A stretch of DNA of 64,000 nt from Burkholderia cepacia ATCC 25416 (lineage in GTDB: Bacteria > Pseudomonadota > Gammaproteobacteria > Burkholderiales > Burkholderiaceae), in contig NZ_CP012983.1 of the NCBI RefSeq assembly GCF_001411495.1, forward strand, positions 744,001-808,000, given 5' to 3'. Both the position numbers and the translations under genes were made by a program. Below, in pieces: positions 7,808 through 17,822 of this stretch; the stretch's first letter is position 1; each line of letters opens with the position of its first letter. The notes below the pieces were generated by a model. That model saw nothing but the letters and a program-made list of their open reading frames with translations, had not been told where the DNA came from and searched no databases.

Positions 7808-10800
7808 GATTCGCCAAAGTCCTCGTTGCGAACCGCGGCGAAATCGCGTGCCGCGTGATCCGGACGCTGAAGCGGCTCGGCATCGCGTCGGTCGCGATCT
7901 ACTCGGACGCCGACCGCGACGCGCGGCACGTGACGCTCGCCGACGAAGCCGTGCGGGTCGGCCCCGCGCCGGCGGCGGAGAGCTACCTGAACGTCGCGGC
8001 GATCCTCGCAGCCGCGCGCGAGACGGGCGCGCAGGCCGTGCATCCCGGCTACGGCTTCCTGTCCGAGCATGCCGGTTTCGCCGATGCATGCGAAGCGGCC
8101 GGCGTGCGCTTCATCGGGCCGCGCGGCGACCAGATGCGCGCGTTCGGCCTCAAGCACACCGCGCGCGCGCTCGCGGCCGCTCAGGGTGTCGCGCTGCTGC
8201 CGGGCACGGGCCTGCTCGACGACGTGGCGACGGCGCTCGCCGAAGCCGATGCGATCGGCTATCCGGTGATGCTGAAGAGTACGGCCGGCGGTGGCGGGAT
8301 CGGCATGTCGTTGTGCCGTGACGCCGCGCAGCTCGAGGCGGCCTTCGAATCCGTCGTGCGGCTCGGCAACGCGAACTTCGCGCATGCGGGCGTGTATCTC
8401 GAGAAATTCGTCGAGCACGCGCGGCATATCGAAGTGCAGATCTTCGGTGATGGCCGCGGCGGCGCGATCGCGCTCGGCGAACGCGATTGCTCCGTGCAGC
8501 GCCGTAACCAGAAGGTGATCGAGGAGACACCCGCGCCGGACCTGACCGATGCCGAGCGCGACACGCTGCACGCGAGCGCGGTGCGGCTCGCCCGCGCGGT
8601 CGGCTACGCGTCGGCCGGCACGGTCGAGTTCGTGTTCGACGCGAACGCGCGCCGCTTCTATTTCCTGGAAGTGAACACGCGGTTGCAGGTCGAACATTGC
8701 GTGACCGAAGCAGTCACCGGCATCGATCTCGTGGAATGGATGATCCTGCAGGCCGAAGGCGACCTGCCGCCGCTCGACACGCTCACCGTCGCGCCGCGCG
8801 GCGCGAGCATCCAGGTGCGGCTCTATGCGGAAGATCCGCACAAGCAGTTCCAGCCGAGTGCCGGCGTGCTCACGCATGTCGCCTTTCCGGACGACGTGCG
8901 CGTCGACGGCTGGATCGACGCGGGCACCGAGGTCAGCGCACATTACGATCCGTTGCTCGCGAAGCTGATCGTGCGCGGCGATACGCGCCTCGACGCGCTG
9001 GCGGCACTGCAGGCCGCGCTGGCGCGGACCGAGCTGTACGGGATCGAAACCAACCTCGACTACCTGCGCGCGATTGCCGGCTCGGACACGTTCGCGCGCG
9101 GCGCGCCGACGACGGCGTTCCTGTCGCGCTTCGCATTCGCGCCGCACACGATCGACGTGCTCGACAGCGGCGTGCAGACCACCGTGCAGCAGACGCCCGG
9201 GCGCATCGGTTACTGGAGCGTCGGCGTGCCGCCGTCCGGTCCGATGGACGATCGCGCGTTCGATCTCGCCAACGCGCTGCTCGGCAACGCACGCGACGCG
9301 GCCGGGCTGGAATTCACGATGGTCGGCGCGACGCTGCGCTTCAACACCGCGACGCTGTTCGTGCTCGGCGGTGCGCCGCTCGCGGCAACGCTCGACGGCG
9401 AGCCCGCGCCGTTCTGGCAGGTGCTGCGCGCTCGACCGGGCGCGGTACTGAAGCTCGGCGGCGTGACGGGCGCGGGCGTGCGCGCGTGCCTGGCCGTGAA
9501 AGGCGGGCTGCAGGTGCCCGACTATCTCGGCAGCAAGGCGACCTTCACGCTCGGCCAGTTCGGCGGTCACGCGGGGCGCGCGCTGCGCAAGGGCGACGTG
9601 CTGCATCTGCACGCGGACGCGGGGCGCGGCGATGCCGGCGCGACGCTGGCCGACGACGACATTCCCGCCTTGACGCATGCGTGGACGCTCGGTGTGCTGG
9701 ACGGGCCGCACGGCGCGCCGGACTTCTTCACGCCGGACGACATCGCGATGCTCTACGGCACGCAGTGGACGGTCCACTACAACTCGAGCCGCACCGGCGT
9801 CCGGCTGCTCGGACCGAAACCGCAATGGGCACGCGCGGACGGCGGCGAGGCCGGCCTGCATCCGTCGAACATCCACGACAACGCGTATGCGATCGGCGCG
9901 GTCGATTTCACCGGCGACATGCCGGTGATCCTCGGCCCGGACGGCCCGAGCCTCGGCGGCTTCGTGTGCCCGGTGACGGTCGTGCGCGACGAGCTGTGGA
10001 AGCTCGGGCAGTTACGGCCGGGCGATACCGTGCAGTTCGTGCGCGCGGCCGCGTCGGCCGGGAAGCCGGCTGCTGCGGTCGCGCAACCGACGCGCGACGT
10101 CGCCACTGCTGCCTCCGCTACGCCCGGCGAATGCGTGCTGCATCGCGATCCGTCGGCGGGCGGCGGCATCGGTGTCGTCTACCGGCGCTCGGGCGACCGC
10201 AACGTGCTGGTCGAATACGGGCCGCTCGTGCTCGACCTGAACCTGCGTTTTCGCGTGCACGCCCTCATGTGCTGGCTCGACGCGCACCGGTTGCCCGGCA
10301 TGCTCGACCTGACACCGGGCATCCGCTCGCTTCAGGTGCAGTTCGATGCACGCGTGCTGCCGCTCGATGCACTGCTCGCGCATCTGCAGACTGCGGAGCG
10401 GGAACTCTCCGACGTGGCCGACATGCGCGTGCCGAACCGCATCGTGCACTTGCCGCTGTCGTGGGACGACCCGTCGACGCGCGTCGCGATCGAGCGCTAC
10501 ATGCAGTCGGTGCGGCCCGATGCGCCATGGTGTCCGAGCAATATCGAGTTCATCCGGCGGATCAACGGGCTGGCGAGCATCGACGACGTGAAGCGCATCG
10601 TGTTCGACGCGCGTTATCTGGTGATGGGGCTCGGCGATGTTTACCTCGGTGCGCCGGTCGCGACGCCGATCGATCCGCGGCACCGGCTCGTGACGACCAA
10701 ATACAACCCCGCGCGCACCTGGACACCCGAGAACGCGGTCGGCATCGGCGGCGCGTATCTGTGCGTGTACGGCATGGAAGGGCCCGGCGGCTACCAGTTC

Positions 10801-11412
10801 GTCGGCCGTACCGTCCAGATGTGGAACCGTCACCGCACCACGCGGGAGTTCGAAGCCGGCAAACCGTGGCTGCTGCGCTTCTTCGACGAGATCCGCTTCT
10901 ACGAAGTCAGCGAGGCCGAGCTGGCTGCGCTGCGCGCGGATTTCATCGCGGGCCGCGCGTCGCTGAAGATCGAGGAATCCGTGTTCGACCTGGGCGCGTA
11001 CAACCGCTTCCTGCGCGACGAGGCGGAGTCGATCGCGACGTTCAAGGCCGCGCAGCAAACCGCGTTCGAAGCCGAGCGCGAGCGGTGGCGGGCGGCCGGG
11101 CACGCGGAGTACGTCGGCGAAGCGGAGCAGGGCGACGCGCAGGCGGCGCGGGAAACGACCGCGCTCGACGATACGCAGCGCGCGATTGCCGCGGACGTGT
11201 CGGGCAGCGTGTGGAAGGTGCTGGTCGAACCCGGCGAGCGCGTGACCGAAGGGCAGGTCGTCGCGATCGTCGAATCGATGAAGATGGAGGTGGCGGTGAC
11301 GGCAATGGAAGACGGCACGATCGAGACAATCGATTGCGCGCCGGGCGCGGCGGTCGTGGCCGGCCAGCGGCTGATGGTGCAGAAGACCGGCGCCGCCGAG
11401 GAGGTGGCATGA
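7804..11412 (+). CDS. Guanidine carboxylase (urea carboxylase family), biotin-dependent
   Basis: This 1202-residue enzyme carries all parts in one chain. An N-terminal biotin carboxylase (about 1-445) has the ATP-grasp glycine loop [12 protein letters not shown] and [11 protein letters not shown] carboxyltransferase of KipA/AHS2 type (about 450-750) and KipI/AHS1 type (about 790-1060) follows. The C-terminal biotinyl domain carries VESMKMEV with the biotinylated lysine near 1159. It uses ATP and bicarbonate to carboxylate its substrate. Database annotation would usually say urea carboxylase. The guanidine-I riboswitch and the adjacent deiminase genes indicate guanidine, as established for this gene arrangement. 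The start overlaps the preceding stop, and its stop overlaps the hydrolase start. Confidence 0.92.
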   Translation: MRFAKVLVANRGEIACRVIRTLKRLGIASVAIYSDADRDARHVTLADEAVRVGPAPAAESYLNVAAILAAARETGAQAVHPGYGFLSEHAGFADACEAAGVRFIGPRGDQMRAFGLKHTARALAAAQGVALLPGTGLLDDVATALAEADAIGYPVMLKSTAGGGGIGMSLCRDAAQLEAAFESVVRLGNANFAHAGVYLEKFVEHARHIEVQIFGDGRGGAIALGERDCSVQRRNQKVIEETPAPDLTDAERDTLHASAVRLARAVGYASAGTVEFVFDANARRFYFLEVNTRLQVEHCVTEAVTGIDLVEWMILQAEGDLPPLDTLTVAPRGASIQVRLYAEDPHKQFQPSAGVLTHVAFPDDVRVDGWIDAGTEVSAHYDPLLAKLIVRGDTRLDALAALQAALARTELYGIETNLDYLRAIAGSDTFARGAPTTAFLSRFAFAPHTIDVLDSGVQTTVQQTPGRIGYWSVGVPPSGPMDDRAFDLANALLGNARDAAGLEFTMVGATLRFNTATLFVLGGAPLAATLDGEPAPFWQVLRARPGAVLKLGGVTGAGVRACLAVKGGLQVPDYLGSKATFTLGQFGGHAGRALRKGDVLHLHADAGRGDAGATLADDDIPALTHAWTLGVLDGPHGAPDFFTPDDIAMLYGTQWTVHYNSSRTGVRLLGPKPQWARADGGEAGLHPSNIHDNAYAIGAVDFTGDMPVILGPDGPSLGGFVCPVTVVRDELWKLGQLRPGDTVQFVRAAASAGKPAAAVAQPTRDVATAASATPGECVLHRDPSAGGGIGVVYRRSGDRNVLVEYGPLVLDLNLRFRVHALMCWLDAHRLPGMLDLTPGIRSLQVQFDARVLPLDALLAHLQTAERELSDVADMRVPNRIVHLPLSWDDPSTRVAIERYMQSVRPDAPWCPSNIEFIRRINGLASIDDVKRIVFDARYLVMGLGDVYLGAPVATPIDPRHRLVTTKYNPARTWTPENAVGIGGAYLCVYGMEGPGGYQFVGRTVQMWNRHRTTREFEAGKPWLLRFFDEIRFYEVSEAELAALRADFIAGRASLKIEESVFDLGAYNRFLRDEAESIATFKAAQQTAFEAERERWRAAGHAEYVGEAEQGDAQAARETTALDDTQRAIAADVSGSVWKVLVEPGERVTEGQVVAIVESMKMEVAVTAMEDGTIETIDCAPGAAVVAGQRLMVQKTGAAEEVA

Positions 11413-13268
11413 GCACGACACAACGTTCGCCGCTGCCCGGGCCGGGCTCGATCGCCGCGCTGCGCGCGCGCTACGAGGCGGGCACCCTGACGCCGCACGC
11501 GCTCGTCGACGCGATCGCCGCGCATTTCGACGCGGGCGATCCGCATCATGCGTGGATCCGGCCGCTGACGCACGCCGAGATGACGACCTACGCAGACGCG
11601 CTGGCCGGGCGCGACATCGCGTCGCTGCCGCTCTACGGCGTGCCGTTCGCGATCAAGGACAACATCGACCTCGCCGGCATTCCGACGACGGCGGCCTGTC
11701 CGGCCTATGCGTACACGCCGGATCGCAGCGCGCCCGTCGTCGAGCGATTGATCGCGGCCGGCGCGATTCCGGTCGGCAAGACCAATCTCGATCAGTTCGC
11801 GACCGGGCTGTCGGGGCAGCGCTCGCCGTACGGCGCGTGCCGCAATGCGCTCGATCCGCGCTATGCGTCGGGCGGATCGAGTTCGGGGTCGGCGGTGGCG
11901 GTCGCGCTCAGCGTCGCGGCGTTCTCGCTGGGTACCGACACGGCCGGTTCCGGGCGCGTGCCGGCAGCGTTTCACGGGCTCGTCGGACTCAAGCCGACCC
12001 GCGGCGTGCTGAGTACGCTCGGCGTCGTGCCGGCTTGCCGGTCGCTCGATTGCGTGTCGGTGTTCGCGCACTCGCCGGCCGACGCACGGTCGGTGTTCGC
12101 CGTCGCGCAGGGCGTGACCGAAGGCGATCCCTACGGGCGCGCATGGCAGCCGCTGCCGGATGTCGACCGGGGGCGTTCGCTCGGCCAGTGGGGTTTCGGC
12201 GTACCGCGTGCCGATCAGCTCGAATTCTTCGGCGACGAATCGTATCGTGCGGCCTGGGAGGCGGCGCTCGAACGCCTGCGGGCGACGGGCGCGCGGATCG
12301 TCGAGATCGATTTCAGCCCGTTCCTGGCCGCCGCGCGGCTGCTCTACGAGGGCCCGTGGGTTGCCGAGCGGCTTGCCGCACTCGGCGCATTCGCCGCGCG
12401 GGAGCCCGATGCGCTCCATCCGGTGATTCGCACGATCGTCGGCGGCGCGTCGCGCTTCAGCGCGGCCGACGCGTTCGCCGCGTTCGACCGGCTCGCGACG
12501 CTGCGCGTCGAGGCGGGCCGCGCATGGGCCGGGCTCGACGCGATCGTGATGCCGACCTCGGCCACGACCGCGACCGTGGACGCGCTCGAAGCCGATCCGA
12601 TCGGCATCAATTCGCGCTTCGGCTACTACACGAACTTCGTCAACCTGCTCGACCTGTCGGCGATCGCGGTGCCTGCCGGCGTCTGCAAGACCGGGTCGCA
12701 CGCGGGGTTGCCGTTCGGGATCACGTTCGTCGGCCGCGCGCACGACGATGCGCGGCTGCTCGATCTCGCGCAGGCGTGGGTCGACGGCGATCAGGCTGTC
12801 CGTGAGGCCGGGGACGCTGCAACGGCGGACGCGGCGCCGACGGAATCCACCGGCGTCGTGCGCGTGGCCGTCGTCGGTGCGCATCTGCGAGGCGAGCCGT
12901 TGAACGGGCAGCTCACGCAACGACGCGCGCGTTTCGTCGCGGCGACGACGACGGCGGCCACGTACCGTCTCTACGCGCTGTCCGGCGCGGCATCCGGCGG
13001 CAGCGTCGCCAAGCCGGGGCTCGTGCGCGTGCCGGACGGCGGTGCGCCGATCGCGGTCGAGATCTGGGAGATGCCGGTCGACGCGTACGGCAGCTTCGTC
13101 GCGGGCATTGCGGCGCCGCTCGGCATCGGCACGCTGACGCTCGCCGACGGGTCGCGCGTGCAGGGCTTCCTGTGCGAAAGCGCGGCGCTCGACGAGGCGA
13201 CGGACATCACGCGCTTCGGCGGCTGGCGGGCTTACCGCGCACATGCCGCGAGCAGCGCCTCGCAATGA
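11409..13268 (+). CDS. atzF: Allophanate hydrolase
   Basis: The 619-residue product is an amidase-signature enzyme that splits allophanate into ammonia and carbon dioxide, the last step of the pathway. The catalytic lysine lies in AIKDNIDL near residue 82, the serine-rich signature in YASGGSSSGSAVA near 155, and the nucleophilic serine in TDTAGSGRVPA near 180. From about residue 470 a separate C-terminal domain (VAVVGAHLRGEPLNGQL onwards) matches the AtzF C-terminal domain, which contributes to allophanate turnover. The full length agrees with AtzF-type hydrolases. The start overlaps the carboxylase stop. Confidence 0.93.
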   Translation: MSTTQRSPLPGPGSIAALRARYEAGTLTPHALVDAIAAHFDAGDPHHAWIRPLTHAEMTTYADALAGRDIASLPLYGVPFAIKDNIDLAGIPTTAACPAYAYTPDRSAPVVERLIAAGAIPVGKTNLDQFATGLSGQRSPYGACRNALDPRYASGGSSSGSAVAVALSVAAFSLGTDTAGSGRVPAAFHGLVGLKPTRGVLSTLGVVPACRSLDCVSVFAHSPADARSVFAVAQGVTEGDPYGRAWQPLPDVDRGRSLGQWGFGVPRADQLEFFGDESYRAAWEAALERLRATGARIVEIDFSPFLAAARLLYEGPWVAERLAALGAFAAREPDALHPVIRTIVGGASRFSAADAFAAFDRLATLRVEAGRAWAGLDAIVMPTSATTATVDALEADPIGINSRFGYYTNFVNLLDLSAIAVPAGVCKTGSHAGLPFGITFVGRAHDDARLLDLAQAWVDGDQAVREAGDAATADAAPTESTGVVRVAVVGAHLRGEPLNGQLTQRRARFVAATTTAATYRLYALSGAASGGSVAKPGLVRVPDGGAPIAVEIWEMPVDAYGSFVAGIAAPLGIGTLTLADGSRVQGFLCESAALDEATDITRFGGWRAYRAHAASSASQ

Positions 13269-13332
13269 ACGTCCGGTCGCGCGATGCCATGGGCACCGCG
13301 CGACCGGCACCCGAAACGATACGGAGATCCCC

Positions 13333-14307
13333 ATGTCAATGACCCGCAACACGACCGGATGGCTGGCCGTGCGCCGCGAACTGACGACGCGCGGCAAATG
13401 GACGCTCGGCCTGGCGTCCTTCCTGCTGCCGTTCGCCGTCTGGTGCCTGATCAGCTATGTGCCGTTCGTCTGGCATCCGCAGATGCGCATCACGAATCCG
13501 GGAAGCGTCGACTATTTCCAGACCGGCATGCAGATCGATCGCGACGTCTTCGACGACGAGCTCGCGCATGCACGGGAGATGCATGCGGCCGTGCCGGAGG
13601 GCGTGCGCGCGAATCCGGTCTACCTGCCCGCGCCGCATCAGGTGTTGCGCGCGTTCTACACCGCATTCACGACCCCGCCCGCATCCCGCGACGGCGTATG
13701 GCTGCACGAGAGCCTGTGGCACAGCATCCGGATCATTTTCTGGGGCTTCGTGATCTCGTCCGCGATCGGTGTGCCGCTCGGCATCGTCTGCGGCACCTTC
13801 AGCGCGCTCGCGAGACTTCAGGAGCCGTTCCTGGAGTTCTTCCGCTACCTGCCCGCGCCGGCCTTCGGCGCGCTGATGGTCGCGATCCTGGGCATCTACG
13901 ACGCACCGAAGATCGCGATCATCGTGATCGGGACGCTGTTCCAGCAGGTGCTGATCATCGCGAACACGACACGCAAGCTCGAATACGGGCTGTTCGAGGC
14001 CGCGATGACGCTCGGCACGAAGAAGCTCAAGCTGCTCACCCACGTCGTGATTCCCGGTGTGCTGCCGGACCTGTATCGCGACCAGCGGATCCTGCTCGGC
14101 TGGGCGTGGACTTACCTGATCGTTGCCGAACTCGTCGGCACGAGTTCGGGCATCACGTGGTACATCAGCCAGCAGGCGCGCTACCAGCATTTCGACAACG
14201 TGTATGCGGCGATCCTGATGATCGGGGTCATCGGCCTCGGGACCGACATCGTGCTCGGGGTGCTCGGCCGCAAGCTGTTTCCGTGGGACCGCACGCTGAA
14301 AGCGTGA
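13333..14307 (+). CDS. ABC transporter permease, guanidine (urea-carboxylase-linked) type
   Basis: The 324-residue inner-membrane protein has an N-terminal membrane anchor (about residues 20-40), a ~90-residue periplasmic insert, and then five or so membrane helices. Near the C-terminal third is the EAA-like loop EAAMTLGTKKLKLLTHVVIPGVLP that docks the ATPase. This is the SsuC/TauC-type permease fold with an unusually long N-terminal periplasmic region, as seen in transporters of urea-carboxylase clusters. The ATG at 13333 follows ACGGAGATCC. It should work with the ATPase just downstream and the binding protein encoded divergently at 4.5-5.5 kb. Confidence 0.9.
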   Translation: MSMTRNTTGWLAVRRELTTRGKWTLGLASFLLPFAVWCLISYVPFVWHPQMRITNPGSVDYFQTGMQIDRDVFDDELAHAREMHAAVPEGVRANPVYLPAPHQVLRAFYTAFTTPPASRDGVWLHESLWHSIRIIFWGFVISSAIGVPLGIVCGTFSALARLQEPFLEFFRYLPAPAFGALMVAILGIYDAPKIAIIVIGTLFQQVLIIANTTRKLEYGLFEAAMTLGTKKLKLLTHVVIPGVLPDLYRDQRILLGWAWTYLIVAELVGTSSGITWYISQQARYQHFDNVYAAILMIGVIGLGTDIVLGVLGRKLFPWDRTLKA

Positions 14308-14352
14308 TGCCCTTCGATTCGCAACCGTCAACCGATTTCCGCAGAGGGCATC

Positions 14353-15267
14353 ATGCAGAATCCGCAAGCCGTTCCCGAGTACCTGATGCAGTCCGACGCG
14401 GTGCGCGAGCGCTTCGCACGACTGAAAACCCGCGACGTGATACTCGACGTGCGCCACGTCGGCAAGCGCTTCGCGACGCCGCAGGGCGAGTGCGTCGCGC
14501 TCGACGACATCAGCTTCCGTACGCACCGCCGCGAATTCGTGTGCGTGATCGGCCCGTCCGGTTGCGGCAAGTCGACGCTGATCCGCATCCTGGCGGGGCT
14601 CGAAGCGCAGACAAGCGGCGAAGTGCTGCTGGACGGCAAGCCCGTGCAGGGGCCGGGCGCCGATCGCGGGATGGTGTTCCAGGGCTATACGCTGTTTCCG
14701 TGGCTCACCGTGAAGAAGAACGTGATGTTCGGTCTCCGGATGAACGGGAGCAGCAGCGGCGAGGCCGAACGCGAAGCGCTGCAGTGGCTCGATCTCGTCG
14801 GGCTGACGCGCTTCGCCGACGTGTATCCGCACCAGTTGTCCGGCGGGATGAAGCAGCGCGTGGCGATCGCCCGTGCGCTGGCGAACCGCCCGCGCATCCT
14901 GCTGATGGACGAGCCGTTCGGTGCGCTCGACGCGCAGACGCGCGCGCGGATGCAGACGCATCTGCTCGACATCTGGCGCAATATCGACGTGACGATCCTG
15001 TTCATCACGCACGATCTCGACGAGGCGATTTTCCTGGCGGATCGCATTCTCGTTCTCAAGGCGAATCCGGGGGCGGTGCAGGAGTTGATCGAGGTGCCGG
15101 TGCCACGGCCGCGCGATTATTCTCAGGTCAATTCGCCGGCGTTCGTCGCGACGAAGGCGCGGCTCGAAGCGCTGATTCATCCGAAGGAGGCCGTGCCTGC
15201 CGATGACGACGACGGTGTGAAGCCGCACATGATCCGGATGACGGACGTGTCGGACAACGTCGAGTAG
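14353..15267 (+). CDS. ABC transporter ATP-binding protein, guanidine (urea-carboxylase-linked) type
   Basis: The 304-residue ATPase has a Walker [10 protein letters not shown] near residue 67, a Q-loop at [10 protein letters not shown], the signature [15 protein letters not shown], Walker [10 protein letters not shown] and the H-loop at ITHDLDEA. It energises the preceding permease. An extra ~30-residue N-terminal stretch precedes the nucleotide-binding domain. It ends the riboswitch-controlled operon; no clear terminator is visible directly after it. Confidence 0.92.
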   Translation: MQNPQAVPEYLMQSDAVRERFARLKTRDVILDVRHVGKRFATPQGECVALDDISFRTHRREFVCVIGPSGCGKSTLIRILAGLEAQTSGEVLLDGKPVQGPGADRGMVFQGYTLFPWLTVKKNVMFGLRMNGSSSGEAEREALQWLDLVGLTRFADVYPHQLSGGMKQRVAIARALANRPRILLMDEPFGALDAQTRARMQTHLLDIWRNIDVTILFITHDLDEAIFLADRILVLKANPGAVQELIEVPVPRPRDYSQVNSPAFVATKARLEALIHPKEAVPADDDDGVKPHMIRMTDVSDNVE

Positions 15268-15373
15268 ACCGGGAAGGGGAACGGCCGGGCGATCGGCACG
15301 GGCGCGGTCGGGCGCGTGCCGGAGGCGACGTGTTCGGGCTCCGTCCACGTAGGTAGTCGTAGCCGACGGCACA

Positions 15374-15709
15374 GGTCTGGCGCGTCTGGTCTTGGCCGCC
15401 CGCGTCGCGGCCAAGACCCTGATCGAGCCGCATCTGAAGGAGTGCGGCACGCGTTTTTCCGCGCTCGGCCTCGAACCGGTCATGGACGACAGCCTGGCCA
15501 ACATCGGGGCGGACGGATGCGATGTCGGCATCCGGATCGGCGAGAGCCTCGCGCCGCACATGATTGCCGTCTCCATCACGCCGTCACTGGAGATGGCGGT
15601 GGTCGGCACGCCGGCGTATTTCAGGGGCCATGGCGTACACGCGACGCCGGCCGATCAGCAGCGCCATTCATCCGTGCATCGGACGACTCGCATGTCATCG
15701 GTCGCATGA
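15374..15709 (+). pseudogene. LysR-type regulator relic, ligand-binding domain only
   Basis: The readable stretch (AAKTLIEPHL through GCDVGIRIGESLAPHMIAV and MAVVGTPAYFRGHG to TPADQQRHSS) is the middle of a LysR-family co-inducer domain. The N-terminal winged helix and the C-terminal half are missing. It probably marks an old deletion or recombination point at the end of the guanidine cluster. The 273 bases after it, to 15982, hold nothing I can support. Confidence 0.75.
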
Positions 15710-15982
15710 TCCGGATCGGAGGCGATGATGCGGATGAAATGGACGCCGCGCACGGTAGTGCATGCGCCCTGGAAGCGTTCCCGCCGGGGCAGCCGACCGG
15801 AAATGCGAAGTCCGGCGTCGGTGCAAACCGGGTTCCGGAATCCGGCCAGGTAATACGTCCTTTCACCGCGACCCGCTGGTTAAGCTACGGCAACAACAGC
15901 AAGTGCACGGTGCTGCCGGCCTGGCCGAGCTGAATGTCGGTCACGACCCCGTCGACGCATGGCCGAGCGCTGGACCGATCGG

Positions 15983-16366
15983 TCAGCGGGTCGGCGGGGC
16001 CGTACTCAGCTTCTCCGACAGCATCCGCTCGTACACGCCAAAGTGCAGATCGACCTCCTTTTGCGTGACCGGGGTGACCGTGATGTTGATCTGGTCGGGC
16101 AACAGGCCCAGCACAACCGCAACCGCGGCTTCAAGTTGCGGTGCACAAACCTTGTCCTCCGCCATCGTCGTGCCGACCAGCACGTCGTAGGTCTGTTCGT
16201 GCCGGCAGACGACCTCGACGAGTCGCGCCCGCGCGCTCATGTTGTTGTCGATCGCGAGCCTGACGACCTCGGTCACAGTGCGCATCGTCTCGGTCGGAAA
16301 GCCCTTCGTCGAGCGCAGCCGGATACGATGCCTGCCCAGCGTAAGCCAGTCCGTGTCGAATTCCAT
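15983..16366 (-). CDS. Hypothetical protein, heat-shock-linked (127 aa)
   Basis: The product has 127 residues (MEFDTDWLTLGRHRIRL at the start) with mixed alpha/beta character, no signal and no membrane segment. The ATG at 16366 has a perfect GGAGG ribosome site 6-7 bases upstream; a start 8 codons earlier at 16390 is less likely. An RpoH-like promoter lies 35-60 bases upstream, facing away from an equivalent promoter of the Hsp20 cluster. The protein is therefore likely heat- or stress-induced together with the chaperones. No family is recognised. Confidence 0.75.
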   Translation of the reverse strand: MEFDTDWLTLGRHRIRLRSTKGFPTETMRTVTEVVRLAIDNNMSARARLVEVVCRHEQTYDVLVGTTMAEDKVCAPQLEAAVAVVLGLLPDQINITVTPVTQKEVDLHFGVYERMLSEKLSTAPPTR

Positions 16367-16400
16367 GGCGTCCTCCGCATGCAGTTCCAAGCCGCTGCGA

Positions 16401-16428
16401 TGATAGGTTCCAGCACCGGAATTTCAAG
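16401..16428 (-). promoter_or_regulatory. RpoH (sigma-32)-like promoter, minus strand
   Basis: On the minus strand CTTGAAA is followed after 14 bases by CCTATCAT, close to the heat-shock promoter pattern CTTGAAA-N(11-15)-CCCATNT. It is 35 bases upstream of the 127-residue gene. Confidence 0.55.
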
Positions 16429-16449
16429 TGCAAAAATCTGCCGACGCAC

Positions 16450-16478
16450 CTTGAAATTTTTCGCGGAGTGCCTATCTT
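16450..16478 (+). promoter_or_regulatory. RpoH (sigma-32)-like promoter, plus strand
   Basis: CTTGAAA at 16450 is followed after 14 bases by CCTATCTT. The architecture is the same as the divergent copy 22 bases away. It lies about 140 bases upstream of the first Hsp20 gene. Confidence 0.55.
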
Positions 16479-16615
16479 AGGTTTCGCTCAGGCAGATGCG
16501 CGGGCCTCTGGATCCCGCGCGCTGCGTGTTTCGATTTGTTTGCCGACAGTCTGGCAGGCGAACTGGAGCGCGTAGGCCCGTTCGCCTCCCGGCTGCATTC
16601 AAGGAGGATACGATC

Positions 16616-17056
16616 ATGAGCGATCTTTACTTCGGAACCGACCTCTTCAGCGAGTTCGACCGCCTGCAGCAGCAGATGGCGCAACTCCTCGGCGGCTTTC
16701 CGTCCAGCATCCGCGCTGGCCGGCTTGGCGCGTTTCCTCAGATCAATATCGGTGCGACCGACGAGTCGATCGAGATCGTCGCCTTCGCCCCGGGCATCAA
16801 CGCCGCCGAACTCGACGTATCGATCGACAAGGGCTTGCTGACCATCAGCGGCGAACGCAAATCGACACAGCCCGGCACTGGCAGCGAGACGCGTACGTAT
16901 GCGCAGGAGCGCTTTGCCGGCGCCTTCAGGCGCGTCATCGAGCTGCCCGACACCGCCGATCCCGACAAGGTCCAGGCGCGCTACGAAAATGGCTGTCTGT
17001 CGATCAGTGTCGGCAGGCGCGAATCGTCCAAGCCGCGCGCCATCACTATCCGGTAA
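16616..17056 (+). CDS. Hsp20/alpha-crystallin small heat-shock protein 1
   Basis: The 146-residue product contains an alpha-crystallin domain over about residues 40-135, with the conserved strand region ARYENGCLSISV near the end, and a short C-terminal IxI-type tail (AITIR). It is an ATP-independent holdase in the cytoplasm that keeps unfolded proteins soluble. The ATG at 16616 follows AAGGAGGATA, an excellent ribosome site. It heads a run of three Hsp20 genes and two small ORFs downstream of an RpoH-like promoter. Confidence 0.95.
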   Translation: MSDLYFGTDLFSEFDRLQQQMAQLLGGFPSSIRAGRLGAFPQINIGATDESIEIVAFAPGINAAELDVSIDKGLLTISGERKSTQPGTGSETRTYAQERFAGAFRRVIELPDTADPDKVQARYENGCLSISVGRRESSKPRAITIR

Positions 17057-17071
17057 TCCGAGGAGCCGATC

Positions 17072-17479
17072 ATGAATGACACGACCCAACTGGCCGAACG
17101 CGGCCCGTCCACCGTGGCACGTCGCGACACGGAACAGCCCAAGCGCCGGATCACGCTCGTCCCGGCCGTCGACATATACGAGGACAGCCAGGTCGTCACG
17201 CTATGGGCGGATCTGCCCGGCGTGACGAGGGACAAGCTGGACGTCAAGGTTCACGACAACAGCCTCTCGATCGAGGCCGAGGCGGCGGTGCCGACACCGG
17301 CAAATCTGCGGCTGCAGCATGCCGAGGTCCGCGAACCGCATTTCGCCCGGACGTTCACGCTGTCACCGGACTTCGATACGTCAAGGATCGAGGCGAGCCT
17401 TCACGACGGGGTGCTGAAGCTGACAATCCCGCGCCGCGACGAGGCGCGCCCACGGCGCGTTGAAGTCAGGACCAGCTGA
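17072..17479 (+). CDS. Hsp20/alpha-crystallin small heat-shock protein 2
   Basis: The 135-residue product has an alpha-crystallin domain from about residue 35, with LPGVTRDKLDVKV and the terminal ASLHDGVLKLTIPR motif. It starts 15 bases after the first Hsp20 gene, with a GAGGAG ribosome site, so the two are co-transcribed. Paired small heat-shock proteins commonly form mixed oligomers. Confidence 0.95.
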   Translation: MNDTTQLAERGPSTVARRDTEQPKRRITLVPAVDIYEDSQVVTLWADLPGVTRDKLDVKVHDNSLSIEAEAAVPTPANLRLQHAEVREPHFARTFTLSPDFDTSRIEASLHDGVLKLTIPRRDEARPRRVEVRTS

Positions 17480-17508
17480 TCCTTCGGCAACGGCAGGTCG
17501 GCAACCAG

Positions 17509-17532
17509 GGCGGCAGCGATCGCGCTGCCGCC
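17509..17532 (+). terminator. Hairpin after the second Hsp20 gene
   Basis: A perfect 10-base-pair stem GGCGGCAGCG / CGCTGCCGCC with a 4-base loop lies 30 bases after the stop. There is no U-tract, so it may attenuate or stabilise the mRNA rather than end it. Confidence 0.45.
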
Positions 17533-17560
17533 TGCGCGGACCAGGAGCAGCGGGGGGCGG

Positions 17561-17803
17561 GTGTCTGATGTTATGCAGGAGTCCTGGAAAGGACACGTGA
17601 TCGATCTCCGCGCTATTCCCGTGCGACCGATCGTGACCCGCCTGTCCGCACTGGACGGCTACATCGCTATCGTCCGGATGGTCCGAATCGAACGGAACGA
17701 TGAGGTGTTGGCCGACCGGCATCTGCCGCGTTTCAGCAAACGCTGGACAAGCGCGGGCGAAGCGCGGCGCGATGCGGTCGAGTACGCGGTGAAATCAGAT
17801 TGA
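17561..17803 (+). CDS. Small hypothetical protein within the Hsp20 cluster
   Basis: The ORF opens with GTG at 17561 (80 residues); an ATG at 17573 would give 76. The sequence is soluble, with IVRMVRIERNDEVLADRHLPRF in the middle and a C-terminal EARRDAVEYAV helix. That layout suggests a small single-domain protein of the kind found beside bacterial stress genes. It lies 19 bases upstream of the third Hsp20 gene. No family is recognised. Confidence 0.6.
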   Translation: MSDVMQESWKGHVIDLRAIPVRPIVTRLSALDGYIAIVRMVRIERNDEVLADRHLPRFSKRWTSAGEARRDAVEYAVKSD

Positions 17804-17822
17804 AGCTGAATCGGAGGACGCC

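Noticed and set aside
8697..11408. Long plus-strand frame upstream of allophanate hydrolase in the same frame
   Set aside because: It lies inside the carboxylase in another frame and is arginine-rich; the real hydrolase start overlaps the carboxylase stop at 11409.
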